Positions 1 through 6,892 of a stretch of DNA of 11,236 nucleotides are shown here, one piece after another (the stretch's first letter is position 1; every line of letters starts with the position of its first letter). Where the stretch lies: contig CAJGCJ010000060.1 of the NCBI GenBank assembly GCA_904501775.1, forward strand, positions 1 through 11,236. The letters run 5' to 3'. Both the position numbers and the translations under genes were made by a program. The notes beneath the pieces were generated by a model that was given only the letters and a program-made list of their open reading frames with translations, did no database searches and was not told the origin of the DNA. The DNA is from an uncultured Bacteroidaceae bacterium. GTDB taxonomy: Bacteria; Bacteroidota; Bacteroidia; Bacteroidales; Bacteroidaceae.

Positions 1-192
1 AACATATTCCTCATCTCGCCTTATTGGCTGGTTGCAGCATCGTTTGCAGGATTTATTCTTGGACTCTTTACACCCGACAGAATTTACAGCAGGGAGGTGA
101 ATCATAGCATTGCCACCGTTGACACTATATCGAGAAACGGTTGCAGCATTGCGCAGATGGACATAGACACTACGCTGCTCATTACCCTATAA
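1..192 (+). CDS. C-terminal end of an unidentified membrane protein (5' end outside window)
   Basis: The first frame is open from base 1 to a TAA at 190-192 and gives 63 residues. The fragment begins with a hydrophobic stretch (about residues 2-25, rich in F, L, I, A and W, ending GFILGLF) that looks like one transmembrane helix. A polar tail of about 38 residues follows. I do not recognise the family and the fragment is too short to assign a function. That it is real coding sequence is supported by the open frame running in from the edge and by a strong hairpin terminator starting at its stop codon. Confidence 0.6.
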   Translation, partial: NIFLISPYWLVAASFAGFILGLFTPDRIYSREVNHSIATVDTISRNGCSIAQMDIDTTLLITL

Positions 193-229
193 AAGAGTTG
201 GAGCACGAAAACCGTGCTCCAACTCTTTT
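191..229. terminator. Bidirectional intrinsic terminator between convergent genes
   Basis: A perfect 17-bp stem (191-207 with 213-229) encloses a 5-nt loop. The arms begin AAAAGAG and end CTCTTTT, so a U-run follows the GC-rich core on either strand. It overlaps the stop codon of the plus-strand fragment and lies 13 nt past the stop of mrp on the minus strand, so it probably ends both transcripts. Confidence 0.9.
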
Positions 230-242
230 ATAATAGTATCAT

Positions 243-1346
243 TTAGTGTGTTCCTACAATTCTTGTAGGAGGCAACTCCTCGTTGCGACGTTTTGTCTGC
301 TCCACCAGCGATGCTGCAAGTGACAAAAAAGCCTGTCCGTCGGGGCTGTCGGCCTTCATAGCAATGGGCAAACCCTCGTCACCACTCTCGCAGATGCTCT
401 GAACAAGAGGTATCTGACCAATCAAAGGAATACCGAAGGCATCGGCCATACGTTTACCGCCATCCTTTCCGAAAATGTAATATCTGTTCTGCGGCAGTTC
501 GGCCGGTGTAAACCAAGCCATATTCTCGACAACACCAAGAATGGGCACACCCACCTTGTCGTTGACAAACATATTAACGCCCTTTATGGCAGCAGCAAGT
601 GCAACTTCTTGAGGTGTTGTAACCACCACCGCGCCCGTCAGCGACAGACACTGTACAATAGTCAGATGGATATCGCTTGTACCGGGAGGAAGGTCAATGA
701 GGAAATAATCGAGTTCACCCCAATTGGCATCGGCGATAAGCTGCTTAAGAGCATTGCTTGCCATACCTCCGCGCCAAAGGATTGCCTGATCGGGGTCGAC
801 AAAGAATCCTATAGACAATATCTTCACGCCATATTTCTCTATAGGTATAATGAGGTCTCGGCCATCTATATGTTCGCTATAAGGACGCTCATCCTCTACG
901 CTGAACATCTTAGGGATTGAAGGACCGAAAATATCGGCATCGAGCAAACCCACCTTATAGCCCAAACGGGCAAGTGCTATTGCCAGATTCGACGATACGG
1001 TAGATTTTCCAACTCCACCCTTGCCCGATGACACAGCTATAACATTCTTCACCTGAGGAAGGAATTTACCAACCTCGGGACGCGCCTGCTGACGGCTCAC
1101 AACGCTGATATTGCCCACAATATCAACATCCTTGCCCACATATGTGAGGATTGCTGTCTCGGCAGCCTTCACCACTGAACGCATGAAGGGGTCGGTAGGT
1201 TTCTCGAAAATCAAAGAGAAACTAACTTTATTACCATCGATACGTATATTGTCGTCTACCATCTCGGCCTCGACAAGGTTCTTGCCATTGCCGGGATAAC
1301 GCACCTTCTCTAGCGCATCGAGTATCAATTTTGGATATAATGCCAT
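243..1346 (-). CDS. mrp: Mrp/NBP35-family P-loop ATPase, iron-sulfur cluster carrier
   Basis: This 367-residue protein belongs to the Mrp/ApbC family, cytosolic ATPases that carry and hand over Fe-S clusters. Residues 1 to about 85 form the N-terminal DUF59/MIP18-like domain. The SIMIBI-class NTPase follows: deviant Walker A GKGGVGKS at 108-115, LDADIFGPS at 135-143 and IDLPPGTSD at 217-225. In E. coli ApbC and Nbp35, a CxxC pair after the ENM motif binds the bridging cluster. Here that segment reads ENMAWFTPAELPQNRYYIFG (274-293) and has no cysteine; the only cysteines in the protein are elsewhere, near 233 and 318. From memory this is usual in Bacteroidetes homologues, so the family call is firm but the cluster-binding mode is unclear. 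It is the last gene of the ilvE-to-mrp run, 47 nt after the Dabb gene. The start is an ATG at 1344-1346. Confidence 0.95.
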   Translation of the reverse strand: MALYPKLILDALEKVRYPGNGKNLVEAEMVDDNIRIDGNKVSFSLIFEKPTDPFMRSVVKAAETAILTYVGKDVDIVGNISVVSRQQARPEVGKFLPQVKNVIAVSSGKGGVGKSTVSSNLAIALARLGYKVGLLDADIFGPSIPKMFSVEDERPYSEHIDGRDLIIPIEKYGVKILSIGFFVDPDQAILWRGGMASNALKQLIADANWGELDYFLIDLPPGTSDIHLTIVQCLSLTGAVVVTTPQEVALAAAIKGVNMFVNDKVGVPILGVVENMAWFTPAELPQNRYYIFGKDGGKRMADAFGIPLIGQIPLVQSICESGDEGLPIAMKADSPDGQAFLSLAASLVEQTKRRNEELPPTRIVGTH

Positions 1347-1393
1347 TTTTCTTCTGTTTTTGTTCTTAATTTAATGGGACTCCTTGCTGATTA

Positions 1394-1696
1394 TCAGATT
1401 ATATAGTCGATATCAACACGGCTCTCGCGCACCTTCTTGCAATATTCAGACACTGCCACATGTGCAGGATGCACCTTGTATTGCTCCATCGCCTCTTTGT
1501 TGTCGAATGTAGAAATGAGCACTGCATCGTATGAAGTCTCGCTTGGGCAGCAGTTGATGCCAACCTCAAGAGTGCGTATCTGTGGAACAACACCTACAAG
1601 GGCTTCGAGATGCTCTTTCATCCACAGCGCATGCTCTTCCTTGCTTTTTCCCTCGGCACCGTCCACAAAGCGCCACATTACTATATGTTTAAGCAT
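1394..1696 (-). CDS. Dabb-family (stress-responsive A/B barrel) small protein
   Basis: This 100-residue protein starts MLKHIVMWRF and matches the Dabb fold (PF07876): a beta strand with an early histidine, an Mxxhl-type helix (ALWMKEHLEAL), then a VLISTFDNKEAMEQYKVHPAH block before the last helix. Dabb proteins are small dimeric ferredoxin-like barrels; the known ones range from plant stress proteins to polyketide cyclases, and most bacterial ones have no assigned reaction. The frame is open up to 1804, but that extension lies inside trmB and would add 36 low-complexity residues, so I place the start at the ATG of MLKHIV (1694-1696). This leaves a 22-nt gap after trmB. The family call is good; the role is unknown. 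Confidence 0.88.
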   Translation of the reverse strand: MLKHIVMWRFVDGAEGKSKEEHALWMKEHLEALVGVVPQIRTLEVGINCCPSETSYDAVLISTFDNKEAMEQYKVHPAHVAVSEYCKKVRESRVDIDYII

Positions 1697-1718
1697 AATT
1701 CTTTTGTTAATAAGGTTT

Positions 1719-2477
1719 TTATTTTCGTGCCTCGAGCGAACTGCGCTTGCTACGGTTGTAGCTGCGGTATTCGTCGAGTTCAATCTCAACATCGGGCTCG
1801 GCAAAACTGTTTAAGCCACGCAATCCGAAACTGATATATTTTATAGTCAGTCCACGTTCAATCCACTGCGACTCGTAGTAGGTACGTATCTTAAGTATGT
1901 CGCTCACAACCTCTTGATTATGCACATCCTCGATACACTCCTTTACGGGAAGCGCGTTCACCTGTGTAATGTACTTTGTATATGTGAACATGAAATTGCT
2001 GTCGGTTTTCAGATGTATCACAGCATCCTGCGACAATATATTCGCATAGCGCTGCAAAAAGAGCGACGATGTAAGACGCTTGGTGAATTTCTTCATCTGC
2101 GGGTCGGGGAATGTGAGCCATATCTCGCTCACTTCGCCGGCAGCAAAGAGACGGTCGATAATCTCGATATTGGTTCTTAAGAAACCTACATTGTCGAGAC
2201 CGTCGCGAAGCGCCTCCGTTGCACCGCTCCACATACGTGCACCCTTTATATCTACACCAATAAAATTCTTGTCGGGACAGCGTCGAGCCAGAGCAACCGT
2301 ATATTCGCCCCTGCCACAACCCAATTCAAGGACAATGGGATTGTCGTTCTTGAAAAACTCTTTATTCCAATTGCCGGCCAACGGGAATTCAACATTATCT
2401 GCTATCGAATAGGGATGTTCTATAACATTCCTATACTCGCGCATATCGGCAAATTTCTGTAATTTTCCTTTAGCCAT
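1719..2477 (-). CDS. trmB: tRNA (guanine-N7-)-methyltransferase TrmB
   Basis: This 252-residue cytosolic enzyme transfers a methyl group from S-adenosylmethionine to N7 of G46 in the tRNA variable loop. The class I methyltransferase SAM-binding motif is ELGCGRGEY at about 51-59, with the acidic residue at the end of beta2 in FIGVDIKGARMW (72-83). The family signature WLTFPDPQMKK is at 120-130, followed by KRLTS. The C-terminal part holds the LKTDSNFMFTY block. Length is normal for the family. The start is the ATG at 2475-2477, only 1 nt past the TAA of the upstream DUF975 gene, which suggests translational coupling. The Dabb gene follows after 22 nt. Confidence 0.96.
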   Translation of the reverse strand: MAKGKLQKFADMREYRNVIEHPYSIADNVEFPLAGNWNKEFFKNDNPIVLELGCGRGEYTVALARRCPDKNFIGVDIKGARMWSGATEALRDGLDNVGFLRTNIEIIDRLFAAGEVSEIWLTFPDPQMKKFTKRLTSSLFLQRYANILSQDAVIHLKTDSNFMFTYTKYITQVNALPVKECIEDVHNQEVVSDILKIRTYYESQWIERGLTIKYISFGLRGLNSFAEPDVEIELDEYRSYNRSKRSSLEARK

Positions 2478-2478
2478 A

Positions 2479-3099
2479 TTATAGTGTATTTTTTTTATTG
2501 TACTCCTCTTTTACATACTCATAGAAATTGGCATTTGCAGCACTCATATAAGGAGTAATCCAAAGAGATAATATTCCGCATGTCAGTATCACGAGCAATA
2601 TCCAGCCAATGAATGATAGCTGCAGAATAAAATATTTCATCTTGTATCCCTCCATCATGGCCATACTGCGCTCTATCGCTGCATTTGTTGTCAGTTCGGG
2701 ATTGTCTTTAAGTACATACAACGTCTGAGAATATGATATTCCCTTGATGACACCGGGGACAATCAGCAGCAACATCCACAGGAATGTATACAAATACATC
2801 AGCAATGAGGTAAAGACAATACGTTGAAAATCTTTGTAACCGTCAAATAGCGATTCGACACTCAGTTCGTCACCATAGCGTTTATTCTGCAGGAATGCTA
2901 CATAAAACGAGTATACCATAGGAGAGACAAGTACCATTCCCAACAGAGGAATGAGATTGTTCAGACTGCTGATAACCGCTGTAACAATCACATAGAGCAA
3001 TGTAAACAGAGCTGCATTGCCCCAATTATTGACAAGCTGCTCACGTGCAGCACGCTTAAAATAAGCCGAATTTATTTCACTTTGACAATTCATTTCCAT
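2479..3099 (-). CDS. DUF975-family integral membrane protein
   Basis: This 206-residue protein has about four to five hydrophobic segments, near 28-45, 50-70, 95-117 and 156-182. The family pattern is clear: an N-terminal helix with an ARE motif, the FDGYKDF segment before the third helix, IVPGVIKGISYSQTLYVLKD (113-132), then an AIERSMAMMEGYKMKYF region before the last membrane segments. DUF975 proteins sit in the cytoplasmic membrane and have no established function. It lies between ilvE (22 nt upstream) and trmB (1 nt downstream) and should be co-transcribed with them, but the neighbours suggest no shared pathway. Two ATG codons lie at the start (3097-3099 and 3091-3093); I use the longer form. 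Confidence 0.88.
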   Translation of the reverse strand: MEMNCQSEINSAYFKRAAREQLVNNWGNAALFTLLYVIVTAVISSLNNLIPLLGMVLVSPMVYSFYVAFLQNKRYGDELSVESLFDGYKDFQRIVFTSLLMYLYTFLWMLLLIVPGVIKGISYSQTLYVLKDNPELTTNAAIERSMAMMEGYKMKYFILQLSFIGWILLVILTCGILSLWITPYMSAANANFYEYVKEEYNKKNTL

Positions 3100-3121
3100 T
3101 TTGTTTATTGATTATAGCATA

Positions 3122-4144
3122 TTAAATATCAAGCACTGTAACCCAACCGTATGTATCGGGGTCGTCGCCATACTGTATTGCACGCAGTTTATTGTAGAGC
3201 TTGGTACAAACCGGACCGGGCTTGCCATCTTTTGCTATCACATACGATGTCCCTCGCTCAAGGTCGTCGATGCGCTCGATGGGTGATATCACAGCTGCAG
3301 TACCGCACGCACCTGCCTCTTCAAAAGTAGCGAGTTCCTCTTCGGGGATTGCGCGTTGCTCGACCTTCATTCCCATATCCTTGGCAAGCTGTTGCAGACT
3401 GCGGTTGGTAATAGAGGGAAGTATTGAGGTTGACAGCGGTGTCACATATGTATTGTCCTTTATTCCTATAAAATTGGCAGCACCGCACTCGTCGATATAT
3501 TTCTTCTCTTTCGCATCGAGATAGAACTCGCACGAATATCCCTTCTCGTGGGCCAGCTGATTGGCCTTGAGGCTTGCAGCATAGTTGCCACCCACCTTGT
3601 AACGGCCGGTGCCAAGAGGTGCCGAACGGTCATATTCACGTATTATGACATAGGGGTTTGTTGAGAATCCACCCTTGAAATAGGGGCCTACGGGAGTCAC
3701 AAATATAACAAACATATATTCATTTGCAGGATGCACTCCTACTTGGGCACTTATTCCGATGAGCAACGGACGTATATAGAGCGATGCACCGCTCTCGTAA
3801 GGGGGTATATAATCTTTATTGAGTTCAACCACTTTTGTTACCATCTGACGGAACAGTTCAACACTCACCTTGGGCATTAGTATTCCTTCACATGTATTCT
3901 GCAGACGCTCGGCATTTGCCTCGAGTCGGAAGATGCGCACCTTGCCGTCTTTTCCCCGGAATGCCTTCAGTCCTTCAAAGGCCTCCTGACCATAGTGTAG
4001 ACATGTTGCAGCCATATGTATATTGAGAGTCTCTTCGCTGCTCACCTCAATTTCGCCCCACTTGCCATTACTGTAACGACAGCGCACATTATAATCGGTC
4101 TTCATATATCCAAAGCCGACATTTGACCAGTCAATCGCTTTCAT
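3122..4144 (-). CDS. ilvE: Branched-chain amino acid aminotransferase
   Basis: This 340-residue PLP enzyme of fold type IV makes the last step of leucine, isoleucine and valine synthesis (and the first step of their breakdown) by exchanging the amino group with glutamate. Visible motifs are HYGQEAFEGLKAF at 50-62, GTGRYKVGGNYAAS at 178-191 whose lysine 183 should carry the PLP Schiff base, and the signature IDECGAANF at 217-225 followed by the GACGTAAVISPI cofactor-binding loop. Length fits the longer bacterial subgroup. The frame extends seven codons further to a TTG at 4165, but the ATG at 4142-4144 gives the family-typical N-terminus MKAIDWSNVGFGYMKTDYNV and is preferred. It is first in the run ending at mrp; a candidate -7 element lies about 50 nt upstream. 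I see no T-box or leader peptide in the short upstream gap. Confidence 0.96.
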   Translation of the reverse strand: MKAIDWSNVGFGYMKTDYNVRCRYSNGKWGEIEVSSEETLNIHMAATCLHYGQEAFEGLKAFRGKDGKVRIFRLEANAERLQNTCEGILMPKVSVELFRQMVTKVVELNKDYIPPYESGASLYIRPLLIGISAQVGVHPANEYMFVIFVTPVGPYFKGGFSTNPYVIIREYDRSAPLGTGRYKVGGNYAASLKANQLAHEKGYSCEFYLDAKEKKYIDECGAANFIGIKDNTYVTPLSTSILPSITNRSLQQLAKDMGMKVEQRAIPEEELATFEEAGACGTAAVISPIERIDDLERGTSYVIAKDGKPGPVCTKLYNKLRAIQYGDDPDTYGWVTVLDI

Positions 4145-4192
4145 TTTTATATCGTTTTTATACAACCGTTTACAAATTTCTTGAATAATGCG

Positions 4193-4200
4193 CGAAGATA
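4193..4200 (-). promoter_or_regulatory. Candidate -7 promoter element for ilvE
   Basis: On the minus strand this reads TATCTTCG, a 7 of 8 match to the Bacteroides -7 element TAnnTTTG. It lies 48 nt before the ilvE ATG and just after the weak terminator behind xseB. No -33 TTTG is present at 19-21 nt spacing, so this is a weak call. Confidence 0.3.
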
Positions 4201-4213
4201 AGCATTATTGTTT

Positions 4214-4243
4214 AAAAAAAAGAGAACAAGAGTCTCATTTTTT
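4214..4243 (-). terminator. Possible weak intrinsic terminator after xseB
   Basis: Downstream of xseB the minus strand reads GAGA, a short loop, TCTC and then a run of eight T. Flanking A and T runs extend the stem with one mismatch. The GC core is only 4 bp, so termination may be partial and some read-through into ilvE is possible. Confidence 0.35.
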
Positions 4244-4257
4244 AAATGCCATACATT

Positions 4258-4452
4258 TTATTCGACACCATCAATCAATGCCTTGATATCTTCGTCGAGC
4301 TTATAAATGCGGTTACGGCAGAATGAAATGAGCTGCTGCGCCTCGGCAAGTTCTTCGGTAAGCGTCTCTATATCGATGTTACCGCCCTGAATGCGTCCCA
4401 TTATCTCCTCGAGACGTGCCATTGCCATGCTGTATGTAATTTTATCGTTCAT
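4258..4452 (-). CDS. xseB: Exodeoxyribonuclease VII small subunit
   Basis: This 64-residue protein matches XseB. It has an N-terminal ITYSMAMARLEEIMGRIQGG segment (5-24) typical of the family, followed by two helices in a hairpin (DIETLTEELAEAQQLISFCRNRIYKLDEDIKAL). Several small subunits wrap one XseA to form exonuclease VII, which degrades single-stranded DNA from both ends without needing divalent metal. The length is slightly below the E. coli protein (80 residues). It begins 7 nt after the xseA stop, the classic pairing. The start ATG is at 4450-4452. Confidence 0.93.
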   Translation of the reverse strand: MNDKITYSMAMARLEEIMGRIQGGNIDIETLTEELAEAQQLISFCRNRIYKLDEDIKALIDGVE

Positions 4453-4459
4453 ATATTAT

Positions 4460-5641
4460 TCACTTTTTATCTACTACTGAAGTTACCGTTCCCTCGGAAA
4501 GACGGGTGACAAGTACATCGCCGTCCGACAGTCCGTGGGGGGAGCGTACAATCTTGCCGTTACAGGTTGTGAGACTGTATCCCATAGACAATATCCGCTG
4601 CGGCGATGCCGCCTCAACCTGCTGGGCAAAGAGGTCGAGCTTATGGTTCTGACGTTGCACAAACAATGCCGTCACAACCGGCAAGCGCTGCACCACCGAC
4701 TGCAAACGCTGCTGCATAGCTGAAATCATATTGCGTGTGCCGTCAGTAATGCTCTGTCGCATCATGTCAATTCGGGCTGCCTGCTGCGCCACTGTATGTA
4801 CAAGCAGTTCGGCGGCAGCCGTAGGTGTCTTGACGCGTACATGAGCAACCGAGTCGAGCACCGTATCGTCGCGCTGATGTCCTATGCCCGTGATTATAGG
4901 CAGCGGAAACTGGGCGCAATTATTGGCAAGGTCGTATGTATCGAAGCAGGTGAGGTCACTTGTTGCACCACCTCCGCGTATTATCACCACAACATCCCAC
5001 ATATCAATGTTCTGTGCTATTGCATCCAATGCTGCAATTATGCCCTCTTCCACCTTTTCGCCCTGCATAGGCGCAGCAAACAGACGGGTGTAGAACACAA
5101 AGCCATAATGGTTATTGTAAAGCTGGTCGCAGAAATCGCCATATCCGGCAGCATGCGACGACGAAATTACAGCTACACGCTGCGGCAACTGCGGAAACGG
5201 CAACTCCTTATTAAGGTTTATCACACCCTCTTGCTCCAACCGGTTCAGAATCTGTAGACGACGGCGGGCCATGTCACCGACAGTATATGTAGGCTCAATG
5301 TCGCACACATCCAACGTATAACCATAGAGCTCGTGAAAATCGACAGTAACCTGCAGCAGAACTTTTATTCCTGCCGTAAAACGTTGCCCTGTCTGCTCAA
5401 GGAAATAGGGGCGCAGCAATGTATATATGCGTGCCCAGATAGTGCCACGCGCCTTCGCCACAATTGTATTGCTCTTTTCGTCGCGCTGCACCAGCTCAAC
5501 ATAGCAATGGCCGGCCGCTGTTTCGCGCACCTCGCTCAGCTCGCCCACTACCCAATAGCGCGAATGTAACTGCCCGTTTATGGCGTTGCGCACCATGCTG
5601 TTCAGCGCATACAGCGTCATTGGCTCCACATTACCTGTCAT
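4460..5641 (-). CDS. xseA: Exodeoxyribonuclease VII large subunit
   Basis: This 393-residue catalytic subunit of exonuclease VII processes single-stranded DNA into oligonucleotides. Residues 1 to about 115 form the OB-fold DNA-binding domain (YWVVGELSEVRE at 29-40, DFHELYGYTL at 101-110). The catalytic domain contains AVISSSHAAGYGDF, IIRGGGATSDL and GIGHQRDDTVLD. Asp169, Arg222, His255 and Asp258 line up with the E. coli residues reported as essential (D155, R205, H238, D241). The coiled-coil region after about 280 is shorter than in E. coli (total 456), as is usual in Bacteroidetes. I chose the ATG at 5639-5641, which overlaps the end of mnmA by 11 nt; a GTG one codon earlier and an ATG at 5618-5620 (MTLYALN) are alternatives. 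The overlap suggests translational coupling. Confidence 0.95.
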   Translation of the reverse strand: MTGNVEPMTLYALNSMVRNAINGQLHSRYWVVGELSEVRETAAGHCYVELVQRDEKSNTIVAKARGTIWARIYTLLRPYFLEQTGQRFTAGIKVLLQVTVDFHELYGYTLDVCDIEPTYTVGDMARRRLQILNRLEQEGVINLNKELPFPQLPQRVAVISSSHAAGYGDFCDQLYNNHYGFVFYTRLFAAPMQGEKVEEGIIAALDAIAQNIDMWDVVVIIRGGGATSDLTCFDTYDLANNCAQFPLPIITGIGHQRDDTVLDSVAHVRVKTPTAAAELLVHTVAQQAARIDMMRQSITDGTRNMISAMQQRLQSVVQRLPVVTALFVQRQNHKLDLFAQQVEAASPQRILSMGYSLTTCNGKIVRSPHGLSDGDVLVTRLSEGTVTSVVDKK

Positions 5642-6725
5642 CACTATTGATTATCCATTGATTTATACCGCGTTGCGATGATATAAAAGCACCACCCACA
5701 ACCATATTGTTCACATAGAAAACTGCCGACTGTCCCGGTGTCACCGCAGACACCTCGCAATGCAGCCTGACAAGGAAACGCCCGTCGGGTATCTCAACAG
5801 GTGCATCGCACGCAACAGGCTTGCTGCGGTAACGCACACGCACCGTAAGACCGGACGACGGGATATTGCCCACCCACAAAGGAGCATCCACAAGCATAAA
5901 AGAGGTTTTCAGTTGCTCCTCGGTACCCAACATCACCGTATTCTTCTTTGCGTTGATTTTGAGAACATATGCCGGATATCCCAAGGCTATGCCAAGCCCC
6001 TTGCGTTGTCCTATCGTATAATAGGGAAAACCGCGATGCGTACCTATCACACGCCCCTCGCAATCTACAAAAGAGCCCTCCTTTATATGTTCGTCAACAT
6101 CAGGGATGTTATTGCGCAGGAAATCGCGATAGTCGCCGGGAATAAAGCACACCTCCATACTCTCGCCATCCTTGGCAGCGGCATCGAGCCCCTCTTGTGT
6201 AAGGTATTTGCGCACCTCGGCCTTGTCCCACTCGCCAAGCGGGAATATACATCTCGAGAGCTGTCTTTGCGTCAGTCGCCACAAGAAATAGCTCTGATCT
6301 TTTCGTTCATCGTCACCGGCAACAATATAATACCGGTCAGTTGAAGAGGCATCCTTTTCGTGATGTATCTTAACATAGTGTCCCGTTGCAATCTTCCCGC
6401 AGCCGAGCTTGTCGGCCCACTCTTCGAGTACACGGAATTTAATTTGCGGATTACAGTTGACACATGGGTTGGGTGTATACCCGGACAGATAGCTGTCAAT
6501 AAAGGGCTGTATAACACCTTTGCGGAACTCCTCTCTTATATCGGCTACATGATGCTCAATGCCCAAACGGGCAGCCAACAGGGCCGCCGATTCGGCCGCA
6601 GCAACAGAGCTGTCACAGGTTACGAAGGTGAGTCCGATAACCCTGTAACCCTTGGCAAGCAACATACTGCACACAGCTGTACTGTCTATGCCACCACTCA
6701 TTCCTACTAATACACTATTCTGCAA
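5631..6725 (-). CDS. mnmA: tRNA-specific 2-thiouridylase MnmA
   Basis: This enzyme activates U34 of the Lys, Glu and Gln tRNAs by adenylation and replaces O2 with sulfur delivered through a persulfide relay. From the chosen start (364 residues) the ATP-pyrophosphatase P-loop SGGIDS is at 10-15. The first catalytic cysteine is Cys91 in NPCVNCNPQIKF; the second, Cys193, is in EVCFIPGDYRDF. GHYVKI, KDQSYFLWRL (142-151) and the IGQRKGLGIA segment of the central domain are also present. No ATG occurs in frame before the one inside the P-loop (VGMSGG), and a TGA stands in frame at 6816-6818. The only plausible starts are TTG codons at 6725, 6761 and 6812. The one at 6725 gives MQNSVLVGMSGG, close to family N-termini, so I use it. 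It leads the mnmA-xseA-xseB operon. Confidence 0.93.
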   Translation of the reverse strand: MQNSVLVGMSGGIDSTAVCSMLLAKGYRVIGLTFVTCDSSVAAAESAALLAARLGIEHHVADIREEFRKGVIQPFIDSYLSGYTPNPCVNCNPQIKFRVLEEWADKLGCGKIATGHYVKIHHEKDASSTDRYYIVAGDDERKDQSYFLWRLTQRQLSRCIFPLGEWDKAEVRKYLTQEGLDAAAKDGESMEVCFIPGDYRDFLRNNIPDVDEHIKEGSFVDCEGRVIGTHRGFPYYTIGQRKGLGIALGYPAYVLKINAKKNTVMLGTEEQLKTSFMLVDAPLWVGNIPSSGLTVRVRYRSKPVACDAPVEIPDGRFLVRLHCEVSAVTPGQSAVFYVNNMVVGGAFISSQRGINQWIINSDDR

Positions 6726-6769
6726 TGTTATTTTTATTTTATCAACAGAACAAACTAACAACTTTTTTA

Positions 6770-6777
6770 TAACTTTG
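6770..6777 (+). promoter_or_regulatory. Candidate -7 promoter element for the MATE operon
   Basis: The plus strand reads TAACTTTG, an exact match to the Bacteroides -7 element TAnnTTTG. It lies 115 nt before the MATE start codon. No TTTG is found at the -33 position. A second, imperfect candidate (TATCTTTT, 6849-6856) lies closer to the gene. The expected transcription start (about 6784) falls at the edge of the palindrome at 6785-6807. Confidence 0.4.
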
Positions 6778-6784
6778 CACGCTG

Positions 6785-6807
6785 TTACATGTAAACATTG
6801 TTTACAT
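6785..6807. promoter_or_regulatory. Nested palindrome, probable operator between mnmA and the MATE gene
   Basis: Two overlapping inverted repeats are seen. TTACATGTAA (6785-6794) is a perfect 10-bp palindrome. ATGTAAAC (6789-6796) and GTTTACAT (6800-6807) form perfect 8-bp arms around ATT. The half-site TTACAT thus occurs three times within 23 bp. It sits at the likely start point of the plus-strand transcript, where a dimeric repressor could block transcription. No regulator gene is adjacent, so the binding protein is unknown. As RNA it would form only an AU-rich stem, so DNA binding is the more likely role. Confidence 0.5.
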
Positions 6808-6839
6808 GGCAATATTCAAGATTCCGTGCAAACCAAAGA

Positions 6840-6847
6840 CAAAGATA
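6840..6847 (-). promoter_or_regulatory. Candidate -7 promoter element for mnmA
   Basis: The minus strand reads TATCTTTG, an exact match to TAnnTTTG. It would give a leader of about 108 nt before the TTG start at 6725. An alternative with 7 of 8 matches (TTAGTTTG, 6751-6758) lies about 25 nt before the start and would give a short leader. Neither has a clear -33 TTTG. Confidence 0.4.
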
Positions 6848-6892
6848 ATATCTTTTTTGTTTCGCACACACGTTAATAGAAGTAAATAAAAA

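Noticed and set aside
1437..1814. Overlapping open frames around the Dabb gene, including its own 36-codon upstream extension
   Set aside because: The Dabb frame gives a full-length family match from the ATG at 1696; the extension and opposite-strand frames give low-complexity translations and overlap trmB.
4145..4257. A T-box or amino-acid leader upstream of ilvE
   Set aside because: The gap is only 113 nt and contains just a weak hairpin and a -7-like element; there is no leader peptide rich in Leu, Ile or Val codons and no antiterminator pair.
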